Source: Niastella vici
GTDB taxonomy: Bacteria > Bacteroidota > Bacteroidia > Chitinophagales > Chitinophagaceae
Length of the DNA stretch: 64,000 nt
Direction: 5' to 3'
Assembly (NCBI RefSeq): GCF_002077945.1
Contig: NZ_LVYD01000043.1
Span: 124,001-188,000 of the forward strand
In this document: positions 24,813 through 34,796 of the stretch, piece by piece
Numbering within the stretch: the stretch's first letter is position 1
Layout of the letters: each line of letters begins with the position of its first letter
Translations under genes and position numbers: made by a program
Notes under the pieces: model-generated
Seen by the model: only the letters and a program-made list of their open reading frames with translations
Database searches by the model: none
What the model was told of the DNA's origin: nothing

Positions 24813-27244
24813 ATGTCAACAATGATTGTCCGGCTGAACCAGGTTGGTATAAATGACATCAACCTGGTAGGCGGAAAGAATGCATCCCTTGGTTAAATGA
24901 TCCAACACCTGACGACGCTGGGTGTGAATATTCCTGGTGGTTTTTTATTACAGTGAATGCATACCAGGATTTCATCCGGTATAACAAGCTCGATGAAAAG
25001 ATCAGGGAACTTATCGGGCACATTGATTACTCCTCTGTTGAATCACTCCGCATAACCGGGCTTCAGATCAGGACCCTCATTCGTAATGGAAACTTTCCGT
25101 CCGGACTTTCACAAGAGATCATCGATTGTTATTTTGAGTTGTCAAAAGAGTACGGTCAAAATAACACTGATGTGGCGGTAAGATCGTCGGCCACTGCAGA
25201 AGGCCTGCCTGATGCGTCTTTTGCGGGGCAGCAGGAAACCTTTTTGAATGTTCGTGGCGCCGCCGAATTGATAAATGCTGTTCGCAATTGTTTTGCTTCC
25301 CTGTTTACAGACAGGGCAATTTCTTACCGGGAAACGTTTAAGTATGATCATTTTGCTGTGGGGTTATCTGTGTGCATTCAAAAAATGGTAAGAAGTGACC
25401 TCGGTTCCAGTGGTGTTGCTTTTTCCCTTGATACAGAAAGTGGTTTTAAAGATGCTGTGGTGATCAATGGTTCTTATGGTTTGGGCGAAATGGTTGGTCA
25501 GGGAAGTGTTTCTCCCGATGAATTTATTGTTTTTAAACCACTTCTTAACGAAGGCTATCATGCGATCATTGAGAAAAAGCTGGGTATAAAAGATCAGATG
25601 ATGGTATATAGCGACGATCATGGTGAAAGGGTAAAGATCATTGAGGTAGATAAAGAACTGAAAGCGTTGTTTTGTCTGGATGATGAAAAGATCATCCAAC
25701 TGTCGCGTTGGGTTATGCACATCGAAAATTACTATTCCGTTCTCAAAAACCACTGGTGTCCTATGGATGTTGAGTGGTCGGTTGATGGTATAAGCAATAA
25801 GCTGTTCATTGTTCAGGCAAGGCCGGAAACAATACATTCAAGGAAAGATCATGATACGCTTACTGAATATGTGCTGCCGGCCCATGGTTCTGCGGCGCTG
25901 GTGAAAGGAATAGCAGTTGGTGACAGGGTAGGGGCCGGTAAAGTGAAGATCATGTTTGCTTTAAATAAAGGAGCTATAGAGGCGCGGGATTTCAGGCAAG
26001 GCGATGTGCTGGTGACTGATATGACAGATCCTGATTGGGAGCCCATCATGAAAAAAGCAGCTGCTATTGTTACCGATAAAGGCGGCAGAACCTGCCATGC
26101 AGCCATTGTAGCCAGGGAATTGGGAATTCCTGCCATTGTTGGGTGTGGTAATGCAACAGCTGTTTTGAGCAATGGGGAAGAAGTGACCATTTCCTGTGCA
26201 GAAGGCGATTTGGGAGTTGTATACAAAGGCCTGCTGCCCTACGAAGTGGTGCAAACAAAACTCGGTGACCTGCCTGCCATAGAAACCGCACTGATGTTAA
26301 ATGTGGGTTCTCCTTCACTGGCATTCCGTTTTTCGAATATTCCCAATAAAGGGGTTGGCCTGGCGCGCGAAGAATTCATCATCAATAACTACATCGGCAT
26401 TCATCTGCTGGCTTTGCTGAACCATAAAGATCTGAACGATCCGGAACTATCTGAGGCTATACAAAACAGGATCATTGGTTTTAACGATGAAGAAGATTTC
26501 TTTGTTTCCAAATTATCATATGGCATTGCAAAGATCGCAGCTGCCTTTTATCCCAATAAAGTGATCGTACGGTTTTCCGATTTCAAGTCAAATGAATACT
26601 TCAACCTGCCGGGTGGAAAGTATTTTGAACCGCAGGAAGAAAATCCGATGATTGGCTGGCGGGGCGCCTCCCGGTATTATTCAAGTGAATATAAAGCTGC
26701 TTTTGAACTGGAATGTAAAGCCATAAAGAAAGCGCGCGAAGAAATAGGGCTGGCCAATGTGGTGGTGATGGTGCCGTTTTGCAGAACGGTTGAAGAGTTG
26801 TTGAAAGTAAAAACAGTTATGGCTGAATATGGATTGGTACCGGGCTCAGCTGGTTTGGAGTTGTATTTAATGGCTGAAATTCCTTCCAATATTATTATGG
26901 CCGCAGAATTTGCGGAGCATATAGATGGATTTTCTATTGGTTCAAATGATCTCACGCAACTTTCATTAGGGTTAGACCGTGATTCGTCGCTGGTGGCACA
27001 TTTGTATGATGAACGGCATCCTGCGGTGAAAAGAATGTTGGCGCATCTTATTCAAACAGCGAAAGAGTGCGGAGTGAAAGTTGGTATTTGCGGGCAAGGG
27101 CCATCCGACCATCCCGACTTTGCCCAGTTTCTGGTAGAAGAGGGCATTGACTCTATATCGGTTACACCTGATTCAGTGATCAAAACTATAAAGGCTATTC
27201 ATGCGGTGGAACAAAAGTTAAAACAAAAACAATTACAGTTCTGA
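24813..27244 (+). pseudogene. ppsA: Phosphoenolpyruvate synthase, disrupted at the 5' end
   Basis: The product would convert pyruvate and ATP to phosphoenolpyruvate. The natural start is ATG 24813 (MSTMIVRLNQVG, then LVGGKNASLG). TAA at 24894-24896 replaces the expected Glu codon after SLG, and a one-base deletion in the T run at 24941-24946 shifts the frame before ITVNAYQDF. An open frame of 763 residues from GTG 24953 holds the rest: the ATP-grasp region (SSGVAFSLDTESGFKDAVV), the swivelling domain with phospho-His in GGRTCHAAIVARE (His382 of that frame), and the PEP-binding barrel with ICGQGPSD. The lost segment contains the conserved GGKN. Sequencing error at two nearby sites is possible but less likely. 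Confidence 0.85.
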
Positions 27245-27399
27245 TAGCTCGTCCTGGTTTTTTTTCTCAAGTACGTTCTGAAATAAGGAGACGGTTTCTT
27301 CCGGCCCCAATTTTAACTATATGAACAAATACAGCAGGTTTGCCATAGTGTTTAAGGATATAAGTTTTCTCATTGGTTGCTTTCTTTTGAAATGAGATC

Positions 27400-27423
27400 G
27401 GGGGTTTGTGTCTACTTACCCCT
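27400..27423 (+). repeat. Conserved-loop hairpin element, copy 6
   Basis: GGGGT (27401-27405), TTGTGTCTACTT (27406-27417), ACCCC (27418-27422), then TCCTTTT. The loop is exactly consensus while the stem has changed to extra G-C pairs on both sides. It lies 156 bases after the ppsA pseudogene, and its left flank holds a second TCTCAT/ATGAGA stem. Confidence 0.7.
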
Positions 27424-27473
27424 CCTTTTAAAATTAGGATTGGTTATTTCGTTTGTAACAATTAGTAACGTCG

Positions 27474-27493
27474 GGGTCGGTTTTTACCGGCCC
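27474..27493 (+). promoter_or_regulatory. Hairpin upstream of sigma gene (locus 3)
   Basis: GGGTCGGT (27474-27481), loop TTTT, ACCGGCCC (27486-27493), with one T-G wobble. It occupies a place similar to the hairpin at 13700 in locus 2, and a GTAACGTC word precedes both (13611, 27465). No T run follows. The rest of the 27245-27589 gap shows no gene. Confidence 0.45.
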
Positions 27494-27566
27494 ATCTCAG
27501 GTTTTATATATTGCGGAAAAATTACTGCTGTATTATTTTAGCACTATAAAGTCACCTGGTTTTATA

Positions 27567-27574
27567 TATTTTTG
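27567..27574 (+). promoter_or_regulatory. Bacteroidota -7 promoter box (TATTTTTG) for locus 3 sigma gene
   Basis: An exact TAnnTTTG match 15 bases before the preferred ATG at 27590. No clear -33 TTG is seen, and the leader would be very short. Confidence 0.4.
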
Positions 27575-27589
27575 ACTTGTTTTTGTTGC

Positions 27590-28165
27590 ATGACCAGCCT
27601 CTACAGCACATATAATAATGATCAACTGCTGCCATTATTAAAAACGGGAGATCACGACGCCTTTACCGAAATTTATAATCGTTACTGGGATAAAATGCTC
27701 TTCATTGCAGGCGTTAAATGTGGCAGTATTGCTATTGCAGAAGAAATTGTGCAGGACATCTTTCTCGATATCTGGCGCCGCCACGCCGAACTCGAAATTA
27801 CCGGCGAACTCGAAGCCTACCTGGCTGTGAGCGTCAAATACAGGGTAATCAACGCACAGGCGCGTTTAAAGCGGTTACTCGAATACCAGCAATTTGAAGC
27901 AGGGCGGCAAACAGCGCAGGACCGGTCTACCGAAGAATGGCTCAGTTTTCAGGAACTGCAGGAAAGATTATCGCAACTGGTGAACAGGCTACCTGAAAAA
28001 TGCCGCATTACTTATCAACTCAGTCGCGAAGAAGGCCTGCCGCAAAAGGAAGTAGCCCGACGACTGAATGTGACAGAAAAAGCAGTTGAAGCAAATTTGT
28101 CACGGGCGCTGAAAATACTGAAAACGAGTTTGAAAAACTTCCTGTCGGTTTTCTTTTATTTCTAA
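27590..28165 (+). CDS. ECF sigma factor, FecI-like (locus 3)
   Basis: A 191-residue sigma factor starting at ATG 27590 (MTSLYSTYNNDQ); an upstream TTG at 27572 adds six unlikely residues. Region 2: AFTEIYNRYWDKMLFIA and AIAEEIVQDIFLDIWRR (about residues 20-65). Region 4: LPEKCRITYQLSREEGLPQK and the helix-turn-helix VARRLNVTEKAVEANLSRAL (about 130-175). It ends in an aromatic tail, LSVFFYF. It should be released by the FecR protein encoded 107 bases downstream when SusC of this locus binds its glycan. Confidence 0.93.
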   Translation: MTSLYSTYNNDQLLPLLKTGDHDAFTEIYNRYWDKMLFIAGVKCGSIAIAEEIVQDIFLDIWRRHAELEITGELEAYLAVSVKYRVINAQARLKRLLEYQQFEAGRQTAQDRSTEEWLSFQELQERLSQLVNRLPEKCRITYQLSREEGLPQKEVARRLNVTEKAVEANLSRALKILKTSLKNFLSVFFYF

Positions 28166-28272
28166 ACACTGCTTTCGGTTGCTGGCTGAGGCTCATACCC
28201 TTCATTGTTTTAATTTTTTTTTATGTAGGGATCGGCTCCTCCCGGTTGACAAAGTAATATACCATTGACAAT

Positions 28273-29481
28273 ATGGAGGAATCATCCCTTAACAAACGAA
28301 TGCTTGAACTGGCCGAAAAATGGCTGAATGGAACTATTACGCCCGAAGAGGAAAAGGAATATGCCGGGTGGTATAACAACCTGGACGACAATGCCGGGCT
28401 GAAGGTGTCCGAAGAATGGGCCACTGACAGGGAAGACCATCGCAGAAAGCTGCTTAAACGGATCAACCGGCAAAAGGCACGCGTGGCATCCCTGCCGGCT
28501 TCACTCCTTTATAAAATAACAGCTGCCGCCGTATTGATCATAATCGCAGGCGTTGCCTGGCGGTATTTTAACCGCACTCCGCCCCCCATCCCTGTTGCCG
28601 CCACTACCGGCACCGGCGTAATTGACGTGCAACCAGGCGTCAATGGAGCCGTACTCACAATGGCTAATGGCAAAACCATTGTGCTCGATACTGCCGGCAA
28701 TGGCCGGCTAATGACCGATGCAGCTGCTCATATTACCAAAACCGATGGCAGCGTAGCTTTTACTGCTGCCAGTGAACATGATGCCACCATTCATGAATAC
28801 AATACACTTGTTACACCCAGGGGCCGGCAGCAGCAGCTCGTGCTGTCTGACGGCACCAGAATATGGCTGAATGCAGAAAGCTCTATCAGGTTCCCTACAG
28901 CATTTGCGCCTGACATTCGTGAAGTAGAGATAACAGGTGAGGTATATTTTGAAGTGTCAAAGAACCCCGCTGCGCCATTCATGGTAAATGTAAATGGCAT
29001 GCAGGTACAGGTACTCGGTACCCATTTTAATATCAATGCCTACCCAAACGAAGAAGCCATTGCAACCACTTTGCTCGAAGGAAGGGTGAAAGTGGTGAAC
29101 CGGCAATCGGCACTTCCACCGGATCATCCGGGCGGGGGCAATCGGCAATCGGCAATACTCAGGCCCGGGCAGCAGGCAATCTTATCCCAAGCATCCCGAT
29201 CAACCCAACCGATCGCGGTTCATACAGTTGACGTAGATCAGGTGGTAGCCTGGAAAAATGGCATTCAGGCCTTTGAAAGCGCCGATATAAAAATGATTAT
29301 GCGGCAGGTAGAGCGATGGTATGATATCGACGTGGAATTTAAAGGCGCCATGCCCGCCCGCACTTTCACCGGCGAAATACCGCGCAGCGCCAACTTATCC
29401 GAATTACTGAAATTGTTTGAAGTAGCTAAAATTCATTTTTCAATGGATACACAAAAGAAGAAACTAACTGTAATGCCATAA
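28273..29481 (+). CDS. FecR-family anti-sigma factor (locus 3)
   Basis: A 402-residue inner-membrane regulator. Residues 1-75 are cytoplasmic (MEESSLNKRMLELAEKWLNG), followed by a membrane helix (KITAAAVLIIIAGVAWRYF, about 78-96). The periplasmic FecR domain contains VTPRGRQQQLVLSDGTRIWL and VLGTHFNINAYPNE, and a C-terminal DUF4974-like domain closes the protein. Between them, residues coded by 29100-29165 form an insertion absent from the locus 1 and 2 proteins (RQSALPPDHPGGGNRQSA), produced by a local duplication of a CGGCAATCGGCA-like word. The rest of the linker is Ser/Gln rich, as in those proteins. It precedes susC by 124 bases. Confidence 0.92.
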   Translation: MEESSLNKRMLELAEKWLNGTITPEEEKEYAGWYNNLDDNAGLKVSEEWATDREDHRRKLLKRINRQKARVASLPASLLYKITAAAVLIIIAGVAWRYFNRTPPPIPVAATTGTGVIDVQPGVNGAVLTMANGKTIVLDTAGNGRLMTDAAAHITKTDGSVAFTAASEHDATIHEYNTLVTPRGRQQQLVLSDGTRIWLNAESSIRFPTAFAPDIREVEITGEVYFEVSKNPAAPFMVNVNGMQVQVLGTHFNINAYPNEEAIATTLLEGRVKVVNRQSALPPDHPGGGNRQSAILRPGQQAILSQASRSTQPIAVHTVDVDQVVAWKNGIQAFESADIKMIMRQVERWYDIDVEFKGAMPARTFTGEIPRSANLSELLKLFEVAKIHFSMDTQKKKLTVMP

Positions 29482-29502
29482 AACAAAGGGATACTGAAAA
29501 AA

Positions 29503-29530
29503 AGCCGCCCTGCGTGCAGGCAGGCCGGCT
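29503..29530 (+). promoter_or_regulatory. Hairpin in the fecR-susC gap (locus 3)
   Basis: AGCCG (29503-29507) pairs with CGGCT (29526-29530) around an inner CCTGC/GCAGG. An outer CTGAA/TTCAG pair may extend it. No T run follows. Confidence 0.45.
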
Positions 29531-29605
29531 GGTATTCAGGTTACCCTGATAAACTTAAAAGTCGTGGAGACTTGTCTATTGTAATAACCTAAACTGAACA
29601 AATCT

Positions 29606-32600
29606 ATGAATTTGATTGCTTGCCGCCAAGCTTCGCCCCATCATGCGCGAAAGTTTCACCGGCCTGTACTAAAAATGCTTGTGATTATGAAGCTCACAGC
29701 TGTTCTGCTACTTGCCACCTGTTTGCAGATCTATGCCAAAGGAACTGCCCAAACAGTGACCCTTTCGGAAAAAAATGCACCCCTGAAGAAAGTACTGAAA
29801 GAGATCAAACGGCAAACCGGTTATGCCGTATTTTATGAAGATCAGCTTTTACAAAAAAGCATCCCTGTTGATATTGACATAAGAAGCAAGCCTTTGCAGG
29901 AAGCGCTCAATCTCATTTTTCAGCATCAGCCGCTCTCTTATGAGATCATCGGCAGCAGGATCATTACGGTAAAAGAAAAAGAGCAGCCGCAAAAAAAACC
30001 GATGGTTGAAGATCAGGCGATGGCGCCTGTTACTATCAGGATAACCGGTATAGTGAAAAACGAGAATGGGGAAGTTATGGAGGGCGCTTCCGTGCGTGTA
30101 AAGAATAGCATAGATGCTACTGTCACCAGAGCCAACGGAACATTCACTATTGTTGTACCCGATGAAAAGGCTGTTCTGGTGGTGAGCTTTGTAGGATATG
30201 CAACACGTGAAATACCTGTAAACAACAATACGAATATTGAAGTGGTGCTGAAAAAGGCACAGAATCCGCTTGATGATGTGGTGATCGTAGGTTATGGTAC
30301 CCGTAAAAAATCTGATGTAACGGGCGCCGTGTCGGTTGTGAACGAAAAAGCGATACATGAAATTCCTGCCGGTAATGTAGCCGCTGCTTTACAGGGTTCA
30401 GTACCTGGTCTTGAGATCCAAAAGGGCGGTGGTAATAACCATCCCGGCGCTATTCCGGTGATAAGGATACGTGGCGAACGGTCGCTTGATCCTGGCGGTG
30501 GTCTCAATAATCCGCTGATAATTGTAGATGGTATTCCTTTCAATGGCAGTTTGAACGATATCAGTCAGGACGATATAGTGTCTGCTTCTGTGCTGAAAGA
30601 TGCCTCTGCTGCTGCCATTTATGGTTCCAGGGGGGCTAACGGCGTTATCATTATCAATACCCGCCGCGGTAAAACCGGCAAGCCCACCATCACTTACAAT
30701 GGCTATGCCGGCTTTAACCGGGTGATGGGTGAATATGACCTCATGAATGCCGAACAGTTTGCCCTGATGCGCAAATGGGCAAAGCTGAACGCGTCGGCTC
30801 CCGGTGCTTATACGGGTATTGATGACCCGAAATTGCTGAAAGATGCTTTTACCTTCGATGATGAATACCAGGGCTACCTCGCCGGCAATAATGTAGATTG
30901 GCAAAAGCTTATGTATAAGAACGGGTTCCTGACGAATCACCAGGTTGGCATTTCGGGCGGTAACGAAAGTACGAAATACGATATGTCGCTTAGTTACTAC
31001 AACGCCGATGGTGTAAGCCGTAACCAGGGTATGGATCGCTACACTTTAAAAATGAGCATCGACCAGAAGTTCAGCAAATTCTTCAAAGCAGGTATTAGTT
31101 CCCTCAATAATTATACTACTTTAAAGGGAATGGACTACAACTCGGCCAGTGAAGCTTTGCAGCAAACGCCTTTTGTAGGACCCTATAAAGACGATGGCAC
31201 CATGCGCATTTATATGCCGAACGGATTTATCAATCCCTTTGTTGATTATGTGCCCGGCGCCATTGTAGACAACCGCACCAGGCTGGCCACTTTCACGAAC
31301 GCCTATGCCGAAGTAGACTTCACCCACGGCTTCAAATACAAATTCAATGGCGGTATACAGATAGCCCCGGAAACCGCCGGTAAATTCTATGCCAGTCAAA
31401 CAACCAAACAAACGGGTCAGAAGAACTACGGTTATAATGGAAAAACCGCAGGATACAATTACACACTCGAAAACATTCTCACCTACGATAAAACGATTGC
31501 CGGTAACCATTCCATCAATGTTACCGGATTGTACAGTATCCAGGAATCAAAAACCGAGGTAAACAATACCGAATACCGCGATGTGCTGGCGGATTATATA
31601 CAATACTATAATCCTCAATACGCTTCAAATGTCACCAGCAACGGTTCGTTTCAAAAATGGGATATCATTTCCTACATGGGCCGGCTGAACTATGGGTTTA
31701 AAGACAAATACCTGCTTACTTTCACAGTACGAGCCGATGGTTCGTCGCGGCTGGCGCAAGGTAATAAATGGCATACTTACCCTTCAGGCGCTATTGCCTG
31801 GAATATAGCACGCGAACCTTTTCTGAATGAGTCGAAAACGGTCTCTGCTTTAAAACTTCGTGCCAGCTATGGCGTTGTAGGCAATACCGCTATCGGTCCC
31901 TACGAAACCGTTGGCGGATTGAGCCAGGTGTATTACAATTATGGCAGCACCAATGTGCTGGGCGCTTATCCCACTTCGCCGCCAAACGTAACTTTATCAT
32001 GGGAAAACACTACTTCTCTCAACCTTGGCCTCGATTACGGTTTGTTCAACAATCGTATCAATGGCTCAATAGAATTATATAAAACCTACACCAACGACCT
32101 GTTGCTGAGTCAGCGATTACCTGCTACTTCGGGTTTTTCAGGCATAAGGACCAATGTGGGTAAAACAGAGAACTGGGGTATGGAATTCAACATCAGTTCC
32201 GTGAACTTTAACGGCGATGGTAAAAATACATTCAGTTGGACGACCGACCTGAACCTTTTCTTTAACCGGAATAAAATTGTGCAGTTGGCTTCCGGTGCTA
32301 CCCGCGATATCAACAACAGTTGGTTTGTGGGCCAACCCAGCTCCGCCATATTCGATTACAAAAGAACAGGCATCTGGCAGAATACACCGGACGACAGCGC
32401 GCTGGCCAAACAATTTGGCTTAACCGTTACCGGCACTTCTTCGGTGATCGGGGGCGTGCGCGTAGAAGACATCGATGGAAATAAAAAGATCGATGATAAT
32501 GACCGGGTGATAATCGGTTCAAGGCAGCCTCATTTTGAAGGCGGCATTACCAACCGCTTCGCCTATAAAAACTTCGACTTCTCCTTCATAGCCTATTTTA

Positions 32601-33010
32601 AATCCGGAGGTTTACTAAGCTCAGGTGTGGTAGGCGGATGGATGAATACCTTCCAGGCGGGTTACAATAACCTCGATGTAAATTACTGGACGCCATCCAA
32701 CCACGAGAACTATTGGCCCAAACCCAATGCAAGTTTGCAGAACCCGAATTATAAATCAACGCTTACCTACATGAGCGCCTCTTACCTGAAAATAAGAAGC
32801 ATGACCCTGGGGTACACCATTGATCCGGGAAAACTGCGATTGCTGGGAGCAAAATCGGCGCGGTTCTACGCTACCGCCTCCAACACGTTTGTCTTTTTCT
32901 CTGAATACAAAAACAAATTCAAAGGTCTGGATCCTGAAACATATAATAACGTGGATGTGAATACACCACCTATGTGGCAGATGCTGTTCGGATTAAATGT
33001 TTCTTTCTAA
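29606..33010 (+). CDS. SusC/RagA TonB-linked outer membrane transporter with STN domain (locus 3)
   Basis: An 1134-residue glycan importer. A 27-residue basic, His-containing extension precedes the signal peptide (MKLTAVLLLATCLQIYA). The STN domain opens VTLSEKNAPLKKVLKEIKRQ (about residues 50-125); a CarbopepD-like domain (about 143-215), a plug (VVIVGYGTRKKSDVTGAV; VLKDASAAAIYGSRGANGV) and a barrel ending in Phe follow. A GCTTG/CAAGC hairpin lies at 29618-29631, within the first codons. It heads the import part of a locus encoding a clan GH-A enzyme, a GH97 and a GH105-containing fusion, pointing to a branched acidic plant glycan. SusD follows after 36 bases. Confidence 0.96.
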   Translation: MNLIACRQASPHHARKFHRPVLKMLVIMKLTAVLLLATCLQIYAKGTAQTVTLSEKNAPLKKVLKEIKRQTGYAVFYEDQLLQKSIPVDIDIRSKPLQEALNLIFQHQPLSYEIIGSRIITVKEKEQPQKKPMVEDQAMAPVTIRITGIVKNENGEVMEGASVRVKNSIDATVTRANGTFTIVVPDEKAVLVVSFVGYATREIPVNNNTNIEVVLKKAQNPLDDVVIVGYGTRKKSDVTGAVSVVNEKAIHEIPAGNVAAALQGSVPGLEIQKGGGNNHPGAIPVIRIRGERSLDPGGGLNNPLIIVDGIPFNGSLNDISQDDIVSASVLKDASAAAIYGSRGANGVIIINTRRGKTGKPTITYNGYAGFNRVMGEYDLMNAEQFALMRKWAKLNASAPGAYTGIDDPKLLKDAFTFDDEYQGYLAGNNVDWQKLMYKNGFLTNHQVGISGGNESTKYDMSLSYYNADGVSRNQGMDRYTLKMSIDQKFSKFFKAGISSLNNYTTLKGMDYNSASEALQQTPFVGPYKDDGTMRIYMPNGFINPFVDYVPGAIVDNRTRLATFTNAYAEVDFTHGFKYKFNGGIQIAPETAGKFYASQTTKQTGQKNYGYNGKTAGYNYTLENILTYDKTIAGNHSINVTGLYSIQESKTEVNNTEYRDVLADYIQYYNPQYASNVTSNGSFQKWDIISYMGRLNYGFKDKYLLTFTVRADGSSRLAQGNKWHTYPSGAIAWNIAREPFLNESKTVSALKLRASYGVVGNTAIGPYETVGGLSQVYYNYGSTNVLGAYPTSPPNVTLSWENTTSLNLGLDYGLFNNRINGSIELYKTYTNDLLLSQRLPATSGFSGIRTNVGKTENWGMEFNISSVNFNGDGKNTFSWTTDLNLFFNRNKIVQLASGATRDINNSWFVGQPSSAIFDYKRTGIWQNTPDDSALAKQFGLTVTGTSSVIGGVRVEDIDGNKKIDDNDRVIIGSRQPHFEGGITNRFAYKNFDFSFIAYFKSGGLLSSGVVGGWMNTFQAGYNNLDVNYWTPSNHENYWPKPNASLQNPNYKSTLTYMSASYLKIRSMTLGYTIDPGKLRLLGAKSARFYATASNTFVFFSEYKNKFKGLDPETYNNVDVNTPPMWQMLFGLNVSF

Positions 33011-33046
33011 TCAAGCCAGATTGTTAATCGTTTAATTGAATTAAAC

Positions 33047-34726
33047 ATGAAAAAGATTATATATCATATTACGATTTGTGCGGTATTCATGGCAGCGGGC
33101 AACAGCTGCACCCGCAAACTGGAAGAGGAGAACCACTCCAAACTAACCGAGTCATTTTTTTCTACCAGCGATGGCATAGATAAAGGAGTGAACGCCGTGT
33201 ATGCCGGGCTGCGTGAACTGTATGGCCCTGAAGAAGGGTTGGAAGCTTTTACCGTCGTAGGCACCGATGAATTCCGTATCGCCAATGGGAACCGTACCAC
33301 TAACGTCGCCAACTACAACAGTTCATACACACCTGCCAATGAATTTTCGGCAAGAGTATGGAACTCCTCTTACAAATACATAAATACTTGTAATGGCCTG
33401 GTTGACTTTGGTGAGAACATTACCGGTTTAACCGATGTGCAAAAAAAAGCAAAGATTGCAGAAGCCAAATTCCTGCGCGCCTTTCTGTACTTTAAACTGG
33501 CGCAATTCTTTGGCGATGTTACGCTCAATACACATTATTCCAATAGTCCTAATACTGCTGCCGAACGCAATAAAATCGCAGACGTATACAATTTCATCAT
33601 CGATGATTTAAAAACGTGCATTACCGATCTCACGCCCAGTCCGCAACAGAACGGGGTCCTACCCGGAAAAGCTTCTGCCGCTGCAGCGAGGCATTTGCTG
33701 GCGCTGGTATATTTAACAAGAGGCTGGTCACCGTCAGCACAAACAGACGACTTTCAGAATGCATTTGACATGGCTAAAGGATTGATCGATGCCGCGCCTT
33801 CACTTGGATTGGGATTACTTGACAATTATGGTGATGTGCATAAACCTTTGAACGAAAATAATCGCGAGGTACTGTTCAATGTGCAGTATTCAAAAGACCT
33901 GACTTACGGCGGCAACCATTCCTGGAATCATCTGTACGTTGATCTATATCCGAACCAGTTGGGTGAACGCAATGTGAACGACGGCCGCTCTTATGGCTGG
34001 TACAGGGCTACCAAATGGTTGTACGATACCGCCTTTGCCGATAAAGTAAATGACATTCGTTATTTCAAAACTTTTCAATCGGTTTGGATTGCCACCAAAC
34101 CCCTCAGCGGCACCTACACCGTGAATGTGGGCGGTACAAACTATACCCTGAATTATAATTTTCAAAAAGGGGATACCGCTATGTATATGCCCGGATTTAA
34201 TATGCCCGCCAGCCAGATGCAAAACCGGAAATATTACATCTATACACCGGAAACGTATACGAACTCTACCATTTATCCAACCATGACCAAGTATCTCGAC
34301 CCTAACCGTGATGTACCGAATGAAAATTCTCATCGTTCCATCATTGTGTTCAGGCTGGCCGAAACTTACCTGGTAGCAGCAGAAGCGGCGTTGAAGCTGG
34401 GACGGCCGGCCGATGCCGCCACTTACATAAATGCAATTCGCAGAAGGGCAGCAGTTCCGGGACACCAGCTGCAAATGGAGATCACACCGGCCGATGTAAC
34501 CATTGATTATATACTTGATGAAAGAACCCGCGAACTGTGTGCGGAAAATATTCGCTGGCTCGACCTGGTGCGTACCGATAAACTGCTTGAGCGGGTGAAG
34601 AAACACGACGACTGGGAAGCCAGGAATAACATCCAGGAATTTCATAAACTTCGCCCCATACCACAATCGCAGATAGACGCCATTATTACCGGCACACCCT
34701 ATCCGCAAAATATGGGGTGGAAGTAG
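33047..34726 (+). CDS. SusD/RagB outer membrane lipoprotein (locus 3)
   Basis: A 559-residue surface glycan-binding lipoprotein. The signal peptide MKKIIYHITICAVFMAAGNSC gives lipid-modified Cys21. SusD features include AEAKFLRAFLYFKLAQFFG (helical repeat) and FRLAETYLVAAEAALKLG, then NAIRRRAAVPG and the ending RPIPQSQIDAIITG. It is somewhat longer than the locus 1 and 2 proteins, mainly through the segment at about residues 300-420, which is a likely ligand-specific surface. A hairpin with four T after it lies between this gene and the first glycosidase. Confidence 0.95.
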   Translation: MKKIIYHITICAVFMAAGNSCTRKLEEENHSKLTESFFSTSDGIDKGVNAVYAGLRELYGPEEGLEAFTVVGTDEFRIANGNRTTNVANYNSSYTPANEFSARVWNSSYKYINTCNGLVDFGENITGLTDVQKKAKIAEAKFLRAFLYFKLAQFFGDVTLNTHYSNSPNTAAERNKIADVYNFIIDDLKTCITDLTPSPQQNGVLPGKASAAAARHLLALVYLTRGWSPSAQTDDFQNAFDMAKGLIDAAPSLGLGLLDNYGDVHKPLNENNREVLFNVQYSKDLTYGGNHSWNHLYVDLYPNQLGERNVNDGRSYGWYRATKWLYDTAFADKVNDIRYFKTFQSVWIATKPLSGTYTVNVGGTNYTLNYNFQKGDTAMYMPGFNMPASQMQNRKYYIYTPETYTNSTIYPTMTKYLDPNRDVPNENSHRSIIVFRLAETYLVAAEAALKLGRPADAATYINAIRRRAAVPGHQLQMEITPADVTIDYILDERTRELCAENIRWLDLVRTDKLLERVKKHDDWEARNNIQEFHKLRPIPQSQIDAIITGTPYPQNMGWK

Positions 34727-34749
34727 GTCATTACCAAGATCAATAAAAC

Positions 34750-34784
34750 AGTAGTGCGGGGCTGCAGGCCTTGCACTACTTTTC
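34750..34784 (+). terminator. Attenuator-like hairpin between susD and glycosidase gene
   Basis: AGTAGTGC (34750-34757) pairs perfectly with GCACTACT (34773-34780), enclosing a CTGCAG palindrome, and TTTT follows. The GH gene starts 13 bases after the T run. Partial read-through would keep susC-susD mRNA in excess over enzyme mRNA. Confidence 0.6.
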
Positions 34785-34796
34785 TGCCAACGAAAT

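Noticed and set aside
24953..27244. Reading the long frame as a complete PEP synthase starting at GTG 24953
   Set aside because: The upstream 140 bases clearly encode the family's N-terminus (VGGKNASLG) in broken frames, so the GTG is internal.
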